Shown: positions 18,565 to 29,881, counted from the first letter of the stretch. The stretch: DNA of 64,000 nucleotides from Serratia marcescens subsp. marcescens ATCC 13880 (GCF_017299535.1 NZ_CP071238.1:4588001-4652000), one strand, 5' to 3'. Numbers and translations are program-made. Notes: generated by a model from the letters alone, not told the origin.

Positions 18565-18580
18565 AGGCAAACGTTTAACT
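18565..18580. promoter_or_regulatory. PurR-type operator upstream of ghxP
   Basis: AGGCAAACGTTTAACT matches the PurR consensus ANGCAAACGTTTNCNT at all but one defined position, including the whole palindromic core CAAACGTTT. Confidence 0.75.
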
Positions 18581-18619
18581 CGCAGCGCGCGGTACGGGTG
18601 ATTTATGGTGGTTTATTCA

Positions 18620-18635
18620 AGGCAAACGATTATCC
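18620..18635. promoter_or_regulatory. Possible second, degenerate PurR site
   Basis: AGGCAAACGATTATCC keeps the left half of the PurR box (GCAAACG) 39 bases beyond the end of the first site, with mismatches in the right half. Confidence 0.35.
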
Positions 18636-18756
18636 TGCCTTCCCTAGCGTCTAATCAACTAAAGATCGCGGCAATTTATGCAGAAAGCGGCGGTAATGGC
18701 GCTCGCGCGATAAAACCGGGACGACGGTCGCCCCGGCGAACGCCGTCATGGCGGGG

Positions 18757-19164
18757 TTATTGCGTCTGCACCGCAGCGGGATCCATATACATCAATTCCC
18801 AGATATGACCGTCCAGATCCTGAAATCCATGGCCGTACATCACGCCGTAGTCCCGCGGCGGGTGGTAGGTGTTGCCGCCGCCGGCGACCGCCTTGCGCAC
18901 CAGTTCGTCCACCGCCGCCCGGCTGGGTTGCGACAGGCACACCAACACTTCGGTGGCCTGGTTGGCATCGCCGATCGGGTTCGGGGTAAACATCCTGAAT
19001 TTGTCGTGGGTCAGCAGCATCACGTAAATCGTGTCGCTGACCACCATGCATGCGGCGGTATCGTCGGTAAATTGCGGGTTGAAGCTGAAGCCGAGCTGGG
19101 TAAAAAACGCCATTGAGGCGGGCAGATCGCGTACGGGCAGGTTAACGAAGATTTGCGTAGCCAT
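18757..19164 (-). CDS. VOC-superfamily (glyoxalase/dioxygenase fold) protein
   Basis: A 135-residue cytosolic protein with the paired beta-alpha-beta-beta-beta modules of the vicinal oxygen chelate superfamily. It starts ATQIFVNLPVRDLPASMAFF, and has metal-ligand-like positions in YGVMYGHGFQDLDGHIWELM, where H and the terminal E would be ligands. This subgroup (annotated as lactoylglutathione lyase-like or extradiol dioxygenase-like) has no defined substrate that I know of. It is a single gene, separated from ghxP by over 300 bases. Confidence 0.8.
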   Translation of the reverse strand: MATQIFVNLPVRDLPASMAFFTQLGFSFNPQFTDDTAACMVVSDTIYVMLLTHDKFRMFTPNPIGDANQATEVLVCLSQPSRAAVDELVRKAVAGGGNTYHPPRDYGVMYGHGFQDLDGHIWELMYMDPAAVQTQ

Positions 19165-19211
19165 GGGCTACCTCCGATGAAGAATGACCCCATCGAGTAT
19201 AGCCCATCCGC

Positions 19212-19880
19212 TTAACTCAGCAGGTCGTAAGGACCGCCCTGCTCCAATGCTCGCTGGTAGGCGGGCCGGGCGTGAATGCGCTGCAGGAAGCCGCGCAGTT
19301 TCGGGCAATCATCCAACGCGCCGCGCGCCGCCATCGCCTCCAGCGGGAAGCTCATCTGAATATCCGCTGCGCTGAAGTCGTTGCCAACGAACCAGCTGCC
19401 CTTATTCAGGTGCTGTTCGAGGTATTCGCAGTGCGGCGCGATCTGCTTGTCGAGGTATTCCCGCTGCACGCCTTTGCCGATCGCGCCGGCCACCGGCCGC
19501 AGCAGCCAGGGGATCGGCGGCTGGCCGAGACGGCTGAACACCAGCTTCATCACCAACAGCGGCATCAGCGATCCTTCGGCGTAGTGCAGCCAGTAGCGGT
19601 ATTGCTGACGCGCGTGGAAGTCGGTTGGCATAAACATGCCCTGTGCGTCGTAGGCTTCCTGCAAGTATTCGATAATGGCGCCGGATTCCGCCAGCGTCAG
19701 ATCGCCATCGACGATCACCGGCGATTTGCCCAGCGGGTGGATCTTTTTCAGCGCCGGCGGCGCCAGCATGGTCTGCGGATCGCGCTCGTAGCGCTGCACC
19801 TGATAAGGCACGCCCAGCTCTTCCAGAAACCACAGAATGCGCTGCGACCGCGAGTGATTGAGATGATGAACGATGATCAT
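19212..19880 (-). CDS. Glutathione S-transferase family protein
   Basis: A 222-residue cytosolic GST. The N-terminal thioredoxin-like domain has MIIVHHLNHSRSQRILWFLE with the serine of the active-site region, and the GSH-binding ESGAIIEYL motif near residue 70. The all-helical C-terminal domain begins around residue 90. The start at 19880 overlaps the stop of the upstream lipocalin-like gene by 4 bases (ATGA), indicating translational coupling; a longer in-frame extension runs through that gene and is rejected. The pairing of a GST with a lipocalin-like protein suggests handling of a hydrophobic or electrophilic compound, which is inference. Confidence 0.85.
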   Translation of the reverse strand: MIIVHHLNHSRSQRILWFLEELGVPYQVQRYERDPQTMLAPPALKKIHPLGKSPVIVDGDLTLAESGAIIEYLQEAYDAQGMFMPTDFHARQQYRYWLHYAEGSLMPLLVMKLVFSRLGQPPIPWLLRPVAGAIGKGVQREYLDKQIAPHCEYLEQHLNKGSWFVGNDFSAADIQMSFPLEAMAARGALDDCPKLRGFLQRIHARPAYQRALEQGGPYDLLS

Positions 19881-20320
19881 GACGAAGCCCCTGTCCGCTG
19901 CCACACCAGTTCGCCAACCTGCACGCCGTTGCCGAGCTGCAGCGGCACCGTGCGCAACGTCAGCCGATCGCCGCTGAAAGCGTAAAAACGCACCTGACGG
20001 CTGCCTACCCAGTTGGGGAACGAACAGCCTTCGACCTGATGCACCACCCGCTGCTCGCTTTCTTCCACCTGATAGTGGCCAAAGTAGCAAATCATATTGA
20101 TGAAGGCGGCGCGGATCTCCCGCTCAGACCCCTGCGCCAAATCGGCGGCGGCGAAACGCGGCCGCACGGCGCTGTAAAGCTGCGCCGCCATCGTGCCGTT
20201 GGCCTCATAGTGGATGCGCCCCAACACCTGCTCGCCCAGCGGGTAATTCAGCTCGCCGTTCTGGTTTTTGAACACCGACGACACCAACGCCCAACTGCCG
20301 ATAAACGCGCTTATCGTCAT
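19877..20320 (-). CDS. Lipocalin-like domain protein
   Basis: A 147-residue protein beginning MTISAFIGSWALVSSVFKNQ. The opening GxW in IGSWAL and the later pattern of short beta strands fit the lipocalin-like family PF13924, whose members bind small hydrophobic ligands or act in polyketide and secondary pathways. No signal peptide is present, so it should be cytosolic. The ATG at 20320 was chosen because it starts the family motif. It is the first gene of a two-gene operon with a GST, overlapping it by 4 bases. Confidence 0.7.
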   Translation of the reverse strand: MTISAFIGSWALVSSVFKNQNGELNYPLGEQVLGRIHYEANGTMAAQLYSAVRPRFAAADLAQGSEREIRAAFINMICYFGHYQVEESEQRVVHQVEGCSFPNWVGSRQVRFYAFSGDRLTLRTVPLQLGNGVQVGELVWQRTGASS

Positions 20321-20515
20321 GACGCTTCTCCGGTTAAGGATCGTCTGTAAAGGGTAGTGGCGATTTTTGCCCCGCGCCAGCGGATGAAAAACAATCAATT
20401 TATTTGACAGAGATACTCAAAACTCTCCGATTTTTTATTCACATCCGGTGCACTAGTATTTAACACATCGAGAGACAACGGGCTCTCACCTAACAAACAC
20501 TCTGAGGAACGCATC

Positions 20516-20776
20516 ATGAAAAACGTCAAAATTTTTGCTACCGCTGCGCTGCTGGCTACCGCTTCTTTCGCAACCTTCGCCGCTGACCTGCCTTCCAGTC
20601 AACCTGCTGCAGACGCCCAGAAGATCGGCGTCGTCACCGTGAGCGGCGCCGCTAACCTGAGCGCGCTGGAAAGCGAACTGGCCAGCAAAGCCGCCGCGTC
20701 GGGCGCCAGCTCCTACCGCATCGTCGCCGCCGGTGGTCAGAACAAACTGTACGGCACCGCAGAAATCTTCAACTGA
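20516..20776 (+). CDS. DUF1471 (YdgH/BhsA/McbA) exported small protein
   Basis: An 86-residue periplasmic protein of the BhsA/YdgH family, whose members are stress-induced and affect biofilm and envelope properties. Residues 1-22 form a signal peptide ending ATFAA. The mature part carries the family pattern IGVVTVSGAANLSALESELA followed by KAAASGASSYRIVA, the last beta strand reading LYGTAEIF. A consensus -35 (TTGACA, 20404-20409) lies upstream without a well-spaced -10. A terminator follows at 20806-20826. Confidence 0.85.
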   Translation: MKNVKIFATAALLATASFATFAADLPSSQPAADAQKIGVVTVSGAANLSALESELASKAAASGASSYRIVAAGGQNKLYGTAEIFN

Positions 20777-20805
20777 TCGTCGGACAGCCAACCGACGGAA
20801 GAAAG

Positions 20806-20826
20806 AAGCCCCGCAAGGGGCTTTTC
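20806..20826 (+). terminator. Terminator after the first DUF1471 gene
   Basis: AAGCCCC GCAA GGGGCTT followed by TTC. The same hairpin recurs after the next gene. Confidence 0.8.
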
Positions 20827-20925
20827 TCGTTGTGGGCAGGCAAAGCTCTTTGTGAACAGTGGCCGCCGGACATTTCACCGATACTGGGAATAACGCCTTA
20901 CCCTCACCCACTTTGGAGAAATAAC

Positions 20926-21675
20926 ATGACCACAGCACTCCCACTGCAAGGCAAAGTCGCATTCGTTCAGGGCGGTTCCCGCGGCATCGGCGCCGCCATC
21001 GTTAAACGCTTGGCGAGCGAGGGCGCCGCCGTCGCCTTTACCTACGCCGCCTCGGCCGATCGCGCCGAAGCGGTGGCGAGCGCCGTTACCACCGCCGGCG
21101 GCAAAGTCCTCGCCATCAAGGCCGACAGCGCCGATGCGGCGGCGCTGCAGCAGGCGGTTCGCCAGGCGGTGAGCCACTTCGGCAACCTGGATATTCTGGT
21201 GAACAACGCCGGGGTATTTACGCTGGGCGGCACCGAGGAACTGGCGCTGGACGACCTGGATCGCATGCTGGCGGTCAATGTGCGCAGCGTATTCGTCGCC
21301 AGCCAGGAGGCGGCGCGCCACATGAACGACGGCGGCCGAATCATCCACATCGGCAGCACCAACGCCGAGCGCGTGCCGTTCGGCGGCGCGGCGGTGTACG
21401 CGATGAGCAAATCGGCGCTGGTCGGGTTGACCAAGGGCATGGCGCGCGATCTCGGCCCACGCAGCATCACCGTCAATAACGTGCAGCCCGGCCCGGTGGA
21501 TACCGAGATGAACCCGGACGCCGGCGAGTTCGCCGATCAGCTCAAGCAGCTGATGGCGATCGGCCGTTACGGCAAAGATGAAGAGATCGCCGGTTTCGTC
21601 GCCTACCTGGCGGGCCCGCAGGCGGGTTATATCACCGGCGCCAGTCTGAGCATCGACGGCGGCTTCTCGGCGTAG
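20926..21675 (+). CDS. SDR-family oxidoreductase (BdcA-like)
   Basis: A 249-residue short-chain dehydrogenase/reductase. It has the NAD(P)-binding motif VQGGSRGIGAAIVKRLASEG, the structural NNAG motif (ILVNNAGVF), catalytic serine in IHIGSTNAE and the YxxxK pair in YAMSKSALVG. It resembles E. coli BdcA, a protein linked to biofilm dispersal, in the run LARDFGPR..NVVQPGP..LMAI. The substrate is not known. The ATG at 20926 has GGAG at proper spacing. It lies between two DUF1471 genes, each with its own terminator, so it is probably monocistronic. Confidence 0.85.
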   Translation: MTTALPLQGKVAFVQGGSRGIGAAIVKRLASEGAAVAFTYAASADRAEAVASAVTTAGGKVLAIKADSADAAALQQAVRQAVSHFGNLDILVNNAGVFTLGGTEELALDDLDRMLAVNVRSVFVASQEAARHMNDGGRIIHIGSTNAERVPFGGAAVYAMSKSALVGLTKGMARDLGPRSITVNNVQPGPVDTEMNPDAGEFADQLKQLMAIGRYGKDEEIAGFVAYLAGPQAGYITGASLSIDGGFSA

Positions 21676-21680
21676 CGCTC

Positions 21681-21704
21681 AAAGCCCCGCAAGGGGCTTT
21701 TTTT
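21681..21704 (+). terminator. Terminator after the SDR gene
   Basis: AAAGCCCC GCAA GGGGCTTT followed by a T run. Confidence 0.85.
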
Positions 21705-21906
21705 CATTCGCTCGCCGACGACCGCTCCCCACCTCGCACGGCATATTCGCCTTCAAAGACAATAATAGAATTAGTTTATGCGCAAAAATGGAATAGTTTA
21801 TTGACGATTCTGTTATTTATTCACCAGGCCGACGTCTTTATCCTTCGCTCCATCGTGTCGTACCGGACACCCTTATTTTTCGAACCTTCGAACACAGGAT
21901 AAAGAT

Positions 21907-22119
21907 ATGAAAACCATGACCACCGTTATTTCACTCGCTCTGTTTTCCATGCTGTCGTTTAACGCCGCGGCAGAAAGCGTGACCGCAACCGGCAGAACGC
22001 TGGACTCCACCGAAGCCCTCATCGCTAAAAAAGCGCAAGAGGCCGGCGCAAGCGGCTACAAAATCACCAGCGCCTACATGGGCAATTTCGTCACCATGAG
22101 TGCAGAGCTGAAAAAATAA
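21907..22119 (+). CDS. Second DUF1471 exported small protein
   Basis: A 70-residue member of the YdgH/BhsA/McbA family. A signal peptide (MKTMTTVISLALFSMLSFNA) ends at AAA. The mature domain is only about 48 residues: VTATGRTLDSTEALIAKKAQ then AGASGYKITSAYMGNFVTMS, a compact version of the fold. An AGGATAAAG ribosome binding site precedes the ATG. A hairpin at 22127-22150 (ACGCCG / CGGCGT then TATTTATTT) probably ends the transcript. Regulation is unclear; relatives respond to oxidative, metal or acid stress. Confidence 0.8.
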   Translation: MKTMTTVISLALFSMLSFNAAAESVTATGRTLDSTEALIAKKAQEAGASGYKITSAYMGNFVTMSAELKK

Positions 22120-22126
22120 TATCAAT

Positions 22127-22150
22127 GACGCCGCTCGCACGGCGTTATTT
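22127..22150 (+). terminator. Probable terminator after the second DUF1471 gene
   Basis: ACGCCG CTCGCA CGGCGT followed by the T-rich TATTTATTT. Confidence 0.6.
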
Positions 22151-22230
22151 ATTTCCGCATAAGGAAGTCATCGTCGGGTGGTTATTCACCACGCGTTATA
22201 AAGCATTACGCTAAAGCACCCGCGTACTAA

Positions 22231-22300
22231 AAAATGAGCCTCTTTCTCCACCGGTTATTATTCGGCGGCCTCACGCCGCCAATTTCCGGAGGCTCATTTT
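22231..22300 (+). promoter_or_regulatory. Nested inverted repeat in the leader of the cyclase-family gene
   Basis: AAAATGAGCCTC (22231-22242) and GAGGCTCATTTT (22289-22300) are a perfect 12-base inverted repeat. Inside it GGCGGC / GCCGCC (22265-22280) forms a second stem. As RNA this would be a 70-base structure with an inner hairpin, ending 40 bases before the next start codon. It could be an attenuator, a regulatory element or a second terminator. Confidence 0.55.
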
Positions 22301-22340
22301 CATTCACCCTGCAATACTCCGTTATAAGGATGAGTCACTG

Positions 22341-23297
22341 ATGAAATCATTGTATCGCCTCTCCCTCTTGCTGCCCTTGCTGGCCGCAGTGCCCGCGCAC
22401 GCCGCAGAATCCGCCGCGCAGTCGTCAGACTGGTATCCTTCCGTTTACGGCGCAAAAGACGAAATCGGCGCAGCCAACCTGCTCACGCCAGAGGTCGTAT
22501 TACAGTCTGTGCAGTTGGTAAAACAAGGCAAGACATTGCCATTGGCGGTGCCCGTCGATAAAGATTTCCCGGCGTTCCGCCACCGCAGCTTCCGCTTATA
22601 TAATATTCAGCCTGGTCAGCAGGACGGTAAAACGCTTGGCCCAAATAAATTCACCTTTAATGATGAATTGGTGAATGCCTGGACCGGCGTCGGCACCCAG
22701 TTGAATGGCATTGGCCATATCGGCATCGACAACGTTTATTATAACGGCAATAAGGCGGCGGACTTCGTCACCGTAGATGGCGTGAAAAAATTGGGCGTGG
22801 AAAAAGTGCCGCCCATGGTCACACGCGGCGTGGTGCTCGATATGACGGCTTATTATAATAAAGCGATCGTTCCGGGCGGCACCGAATTTTCCGTTGCGGA
22901 TATTCAAGCGGTGCTTAAAAAGCAGGGCATCAGTTTACGCAAAGGCGACGTTGTCTTGTTCAATACCGGCTGGCTGGAGCTGATTGGCAAAGACAATAAA
23001 AAGTTCCTGGAAGTTGAACCGGGCATCGGCATGGAAGCGGCGAAATGGTTGGCCGACCAAGGCATCGTGGCCTTCGGCGGTGATACCTGGGCCTCCGAAG
23101 TTTACCCTAACCCGAAAAATGACGAAGAGTTCCCGGTCAACCAGTACCTGCTGGCCAAACGCGGCGTCTATAACCTGGAGCTGATCGACAGCCGCCCACT
23201 GGTGCGCACGAAAACCTGGGAATTCCTGTTCGTACTGGGGCAACCGCTGTATGTCGGTTCAACCCAGGTCAACATCAACCCGGTAGCAATTTACTGA
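22341..23297 (+). CDS. Exported cyclase-family (PF04199) hydrolase
   Basis: A 318-residue protein with a signal peptide (residues 1-21, ending VPAHA), so the mature enzyme is periplasmic. The fold belongs to the cyclase family that includes kynurenine formamidase KynB, metal-dependent hydrolases of amide or ester bonds. The metal-binding region GTQLNGIGHIG replaces the commoner GTHxDxPxH; the first histidine is Q, a variant also seen in one subfamily. Later motifs are TRGVVLDM, LRKGDVVLFNTGW and GIVAFGGDTWASE. No partner gene is adjacent, and the substrate is unknown. A terminator follows at 23337-23367. Confidence 0.75.
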   Translation: MKSLYRLSLLLPLLAAVPAHAAESAAQSSDWYPSVYGAKDEIGAANLLTPEVVLQSVQLVKQGKTLPLAVPVDKDFPAFRHRSFRLYNIQPGQQDGKTLGPNKFTFNDELVNAWTGVGTQLNGIGHIGIDNVYYNGNKAADFVTVDGVKKLGVEKVPPMVTRGVVLDMTAYYNKAIVPGGTEFSVADIQAVLKKQGISLRKGDVVLFNTGWLELIGKDNKKFLEVEPGIGMEAAKWLADQGIVAFGGDTWASEVYPNPKNDEEFPVNQYLLAKRGVYNLELIDSRPLVRTKTWEFLFVLGQPLYVGSTQVNINPVAIY

Positions 23298-23336
23298 TTG
23301 GCGACACCGCCGCAGAAAATCAGCGGCTAACGAGCA

Positions 23337-23367
23337 CAAAAAACCCCGCCTGAGCGGGGTTTTTTTA
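23337..23367. terminator. Bidirectional terminator between the cyclase-family gene and ssb
   Basis: A run, then ACCCCGC CTGA GCGGGGT, then a T run, giving T-rich tails on both strands for the convergent genes. Confidence 0.88.
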
Positions 23368-23382
23368 GCGCTGTCGCCAGGC

Positions 23383-23913
23383 TTAGAACGGAATATCGTC
23401 GTCGAAATCCATTGGTGGTTCGTTGCTGGTCGCCGGTGCGCTGTTCTGCGCCGGGCGAGACTGCTGCTGGCCGCCGCTGAACTGGTTGCCGCCCTGTGGC
23501 TGCTGAGGCTGGCCCCAACCGCCCTGGCCGCCGGCAGATTGACCTGCCGGTGCGCCGCCGCCCTGACGGCCGCCCAGCATCTGCATGGTGCCGCCGACGT
23601 TAACCACGATCTCGGTGGTGTAGCGATCCTGGCCGCTCTGATCCTGCCATTTACGGGTCTGCAGGGAGCCTTCGATGTAGACCTGAGAGCCTTTACGCAG
23701 GTATTCGCCCGCCACTTCGGCCAGTTTGCCGAACAGCACGACGCGGTGCCATTCGGTCTTCTCTTTCTGTTCGCCGGTCGCCTTGTCACGCCAGCTTTCG
23801 GAGGTCGCCAGGGTAATGTTGGCCACTGCGCCGCCGTTCGGCATGTAACGGACTTCTGGATCCTGACCCAGATTCCCGACCAGAATTACTTTGTTTACGC
23901 CTCTGCTGGCCAT
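23383..23913 (-). CDS. ssb: Single-stranded DNA-binding protein Ssb
   Basis: Homotetrameric ssDNA-binding protein of replication, repair and recombination. The 176-residue product has the OB-fold domain (about 1-112, starting [20 protein letters not shown]), a glycine/glutamine-rich flexible linker, and the acidic tail ending MDFDDDIPF that recruits partner proteins. The ATG at 23913 follows the family start; the reading frame extends two codons further. It is divergent from uvrA, with an SOS-box-like site between, the same arrangement as in E. coli. Confidence 0.97.
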
Positions 23914-24053
23914 GAGCACTTCTCCCGATGATTGATTTCTACACAGTATAAACGCGTCAGTTTACCACGCTGAGTGCGAAACCACACCCGTGTTGATAAG
24001 TGCGAATTGCATTCCAGAATTGTCTTTTCGATCGGCCTTGTTGCATTCGCATA

Positions 24054-24069
24054 CTGGATATTCATTCAG
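24054..24069. promoter_or_regulatory. LexA (SOS) box between ssb and uvrA
   Basis: CTGGATATTCATTCAG matches the E. coli uvrA box (recalled as CTGTATATTCATTCAG) except for G at the fourth base, which alters the conserved CTGT half-site. It lies 122 bases before the uvrA start. Confidence 0.7.
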
Positions 24070-24190
24070 GTTTTTTTGTGTCATAATTATGCGTTTCGAC
24101 CAGGCTGTGCCGGTTTTTTGCGAGATCCATCACAAAATCCCCCGCAAAAATCGCGACAGGCGCGGTGTATCATCAAGACGGGAAGTGTAA

Positions 24191-27019
<2,829 letters not shown>

Positions 27020-27248
27020 TGCCGCCGGCGTGCGGGCCGTCGCTCAGGCGGTCCGCACGCTGACCCGTTTCCCCGCAATCAAACAGAAACGGGCAAGATT
27101 TCGACATTTTCAGGCATTTCCCTCCGCACTCACCGCTTTTATCATCAATGTTCCCTCGGCGGCCGCCCTGTCTGATTCAGGCCGCGTCTCGCCGGCACTT
27201 CGCTGCCGGTCAAACGTTGTCCCCCATACATTGATAACTGGAGCGACC

Positions 27249-28301
27249 ATGAACATTACCCATGCCTATGCCGCGCATGACGCGAAGTCTGCGCTGGTGC
27301 CTTTCGATTACCAGCCGCGCGCCCTGCGCGACCACGATGTGCAAATTCAGGTGTTGTTCTGCGGCGTCTGCCACTCGGATCTGCACCAGGCGCGCAATGA
27401 ATGGAGCAATACGATTTACCCGGTGGTGCCGGGCCACGAAATCGTCGGCCGCGTTAGCGCCGTCGGCGACCATGTCTCGCGTTACCGGGTCAGCGATCTG
27501 GTCGGCGTCGGTTGCATGGTGGATTCCTGCCGCAGCTGCCCGAGCTGCGATGAGGGGCTGGAACAGTATTGCGAGAACGGCTTTACCGGCACCTATAACG
27601 GCCAGGATCGCCACACCGGCGCCGTAACCTACGGCGGCTACTCCACCAATCTGGTGGTGGATCAGGACTTCGTGCTGCGCGTGCCGGAAAACCTCGATCC
27701 GGCCGGGGTCGCGCCGCTGCTGTGCGCCGGCATCACCACCTATTCGCCGCTGCGCCAGTGGGGGGCGGGGCCAGGCAAAAAGGTCGGCATCGTCGGCCTC
27801 GGCGGGTTGGGACACATGGGCGTCAAACTGGCGCGGGCGATGGGCGCGCACGTGGTGCTGTTCACCACCTCGCCGTCGAAAATCGAAGACGCCAAGCGCC
27901 TCGGCGCCCATGAAGTGGTGATTTCGCGCAACCCGGATGAGATGGCGCAGCACGTTAATAGCTTCGACTTCATCCTCAACACGGTAGCGGCTCAGCACGA
28001 TCTGAACCCGTTCCTCAACTTGCTGCGCCGCGACGGCACCCTGACGCTGGTCGGCGCGCCGGAGCACGATCATCCGTCGCCGCAGGTGTTCAACCTGATC
28101 ATGAAGCGCCGCCGCATCGCCGGTTCGCTGATCGGTGGCATCGCGGAAACGCAAGAGATGCTGGACTTCTGCGGCCAACACGGCATCACGTCCGATATCG
28201 AGCTGATCCCGATGCAGCAAATTAATGAGGCCTATGAGCGCATGCTGAAAAGCGACGTGAAGTACCGCTTCGTGGTGGATATCGACTCGCTGCGAGCCTG
28301 A
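27249..28301 (+). CDS. Zinc-dependent NADP(H) alcohol dehydrogenase, YahK/AdhC type
   Basis: A 350-residue medium-chain dehydrogenase that reduces aldehydes with NADPH. Catalytic zinc ligands appear in FCGVCHSDLHQ and PGHEIVG, and the structural zinc cysteines in CRSCPSCDEGLEQYC. The cofactor motif VGIVGLGGLGHMGVKLA is followed by TTSPSK, a basic/hydroxyl pattern that suits NADP. The ATG at 27249 follows CTGGAGCG; an in-frame upstream extension to 27030 is non-coding. A terminator lies at 28309-28333. Confidence 0.88.
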   Translation: MNITHAYAAHDAKSALVPFDYQPRALRDHDVQIQVLFCGVCHSDLHQARNEWSNTIYPVVPGHEIVGRVSAVGDHVSRYRVSDLVGVGCMVDSCRSCPSCDEGLEQYCENGFTGTYNGQDRHTGAVTYGGYSTNLVVDQDFVLRVPENLDPAGVAPLLCAGITTYSPLRQWGAGPGKKVGIVGLGGLGHMGVKLARAMGAHVVLFTTSPSKIEDAKRLGAHEVVISRNPDEMAQHVNSFDFILNTVAAQHDLNPFLNLLRRDGTLTLVGAPEHDHPSPQVFNLIMKRRRIAGSLIGGIAETQEMLDFCGQHGITSDIELIPMQQINEAYERMLKSDVKYRFVVDIDSLRA

Positions 28302-28306
28302 TGACG

Positions 28307-28333
28307 GCGGGCGCCCGGCGGCGCCCGTTTTTT
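28307..28333. terminator. Terminator between the alcohol dehydrogenase and maa genes
   Basis: GGGCGCC CGGC GGCGCCC followed by a T run on the plus strand; it touches the last bases of the convergent maa gene. Confidence 0.8.
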
Positions 28334-28890
28334 TATAGCTGCTTGATGACCCTGGCCGGGTTGCCGCCCACCACGCAGTTGGCCGGCACGTCTTTGGTCA
28401 CCACCGCGCCGGAGGCCACGACCGCATTATCGCCGATGGTCACCCCCGGATTGATCACCGCGCGCCCGCCGATCCACACATTGTCGCCAATCCTGACAGT
28501 CTTACCGAACTCCGCGCCGCCGACGCGGGTCTCGGCGTCCAGCGGATGGGTCGCGGTGTAAATATGCACGCCCGGCGCCAGCAGGCAGTTGTCGCCGATA
28601 TGCACCTCGCACACGTCGAGGATCACGCAGTCGAAATTGGCGTAGAAGTTCTTGCCGAGATAAATGTTATAGCCGTAGTCGCAGCGGAAGGTCGGCTCGA
28701 TGGTGCCGCCCTGATAGCCGCCCAGCAGCTCACCCAGCCACTGTTTGCGCAGCTCACCCTCTTCCGGCGAGGAGTGGTTATAGCGATGCGTCAATTGGCG
28801 CGCGCGCCGACGTTCGCTGCGCAGCAGGTCGTCGCCGGCGTCGTACAGTTCCCCGGCGATCATCTTGCGCTTTTCTTCGCTCATGGCCAT
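28333..28890 (-). CDS. maa: Maltose O-acetyltransferase Maa
   Basis: Cytosolic acetyl-CoA-dependent sugar O-acetyltransferase, a left-handed beta-helix trimer. The 185-residue sequence aligns along its whole length with E. coli Maa: [40 protein letters not shown], and the hexapeptide repeats with the catalytic histidine in [12 protein letters not shown]. The start at 28890 has AAGGAGG five bases away; an ATG at 28884 is possible. It is a single gene. A second, more distant member of the same family is at 39407-39979. Confidence 0.9.
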   Translation of the reverse strand: MAMSEEKRKMIAGELYDAGDDLLRSERRRARQLTHRYNHSSPEEGELRKQWLGELLGGYQGGTIEPTFRCDYGYNIYLGKNFYANFDCVILDVCEVHIGDNCLLAPGVHIYTATHPLDAETRVGGAEFGKTVRIGDNVWIGGRAVINPGVTIGDNAVVASGAVVTKDVPANCVVGGNPARVIKQL

Positions 28891-29039
28891 GTCGGCCTCC
28901 TTAATCTTATCCGCGTTTCTTGAATGCCCAAGCGTAGTCGCTTTTGCCTGGCGACAAAAAGGGAACGTTCCCAATTTAAAACCGCGATCACGATTTAACA
29001 CGGGAAAACAGGAGAAAAACGGGCGCCGCCGCCCGGCAT

Positions 29040-29393
29040 TCAGGCGCGCAGTTCCTGGCGCACGTGTTCGGGCAGGCCTTCCACCACCAGCTGATAGGAG
29101 CTGTCGATCAGCGTGTAAAACTGCGAGTTCGGCAGGTTGCCGTCGAGAAACACCGTATTCCAGTGCGCCTTGTTCAGGCCGTCGCAGGCGACGATCTCCG
29201 GATGGTGTTCACGCAGGCTTTCCGCCAGCTCCGGGCTGGACTTGACCGCCAGCGCCGGCCGCCCTTCGATCTCGCACACCATGGCGAACATCACGTCGCC
29301 CACCTTGATCTGGCTGGCCTGCCACTGGTTCTGGTCGCTCTGCTCCGCGCCCGGCTTCGCCATGCAGTACTCCAGCAATGCGCTGTTATTCAT
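29040..29393 (-). CDS. yjbR: MmcQ/YjbR family DNA-binding-fold protein
   Basis: A 117-residue cytosolic protein of the YjbR/MmcQ (CyaY-like fold) family. Features are [16 protein letters not shown] at the N-terminus, a beta-rich centre ([20 protein letters not shown]) and [11 protein letters not shown] near residue 80. Its function is not established. It starts 4 bases after yjbQ ends, so yjbQ-yjbR form one operon, as in E. coli downstream of the uvrA region. Confidence 0.88.
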   Translation of the reverse strand: MNNSALLEYCMAKPGAEQSDQNQWQASQIKVGDVMFAMVCEIEGRPALAVKSSPELAESLREHHPEIVACDGLNKAHWNTVFLDGNLPNSQFYTLIDSSYQLVVEGLPEHVRQELRA

Positions 29394-29397
29394 TGGG

Positions 29398-29814
29398 TTA
29401 TTCCCCCTGTAATGTGGCCACAATACGGCGTGCTCCGCCGTGGATGCGGTGCTCCCCCAGCCAGATGCCCTGCCATGTGCCCAACATCAGCCGCCCATGC
29501 CTGACGGGCAGCGTCAAGGAAGCGCCCAGCAGCGAGGATTTGATGTGCGCCGGCATGTCGTCCGGCCCTTCGTAGTCATGCTGATAGGGTGCGTTTTCCG
29601 GCACCTGACGCAGGAAATGCTGCTCCATATCGGCTCGCACCGTGGGATCGCAGTTCTCGTTGAGCGTCAGCGAGGCCGAGGTGTGCTGCAGCAACAGATG
29701 CAGCAAGCCGGTTTGCAGGCGGTGTAAGTGGGTTAACTGGTTGGTGATCTCGTCGGTAACCAGATGAAAGCCACGCGCTTTTGCGCTGAGGATTAGCGTT
29801 TGCTGATGCCACAT
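29398..29814 (-). CDS. yjbQ: YjbQ family (UPF0047) protein
   Basis: A 138-residue trimeric cytosolic protein of the UPF0047/YjbQ family, reported in some members to have weak thiamin phosphate synthase activity. Family hallmarks are [20 protein letters not shown] and the C-terminal [12 protein letters not shown]. The histidine and the E/N/D residues of these motifs form the presumed metal site. The ATG at 29814 begins the family N-terminus MWHQQTLIL; the longer frame runs into the tyrB end and is discarded. First gene of the yjbQ-yjbR pair. Confidence 0.9.
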   Translation of the reverse strand: MWHQQTLILSAKARGFHLVTDEITNQLTHLHRLQTGLLHLLLQHTSASLTLNENCDPTVRADMEQHFLRQVPENAPYQHDYEGPDDMPAHIKSSLLGASLTLPVRHGRLMLGTWQGIWLGEHRIHGGARRIVATLQGE

Positions 29815-29881
29815 GAGTGAGCGCCCCTCAATCAGTATATTCTCTCTCCGGTTTGCGGCAACTTCGGCGGCGCGCCGGCAA

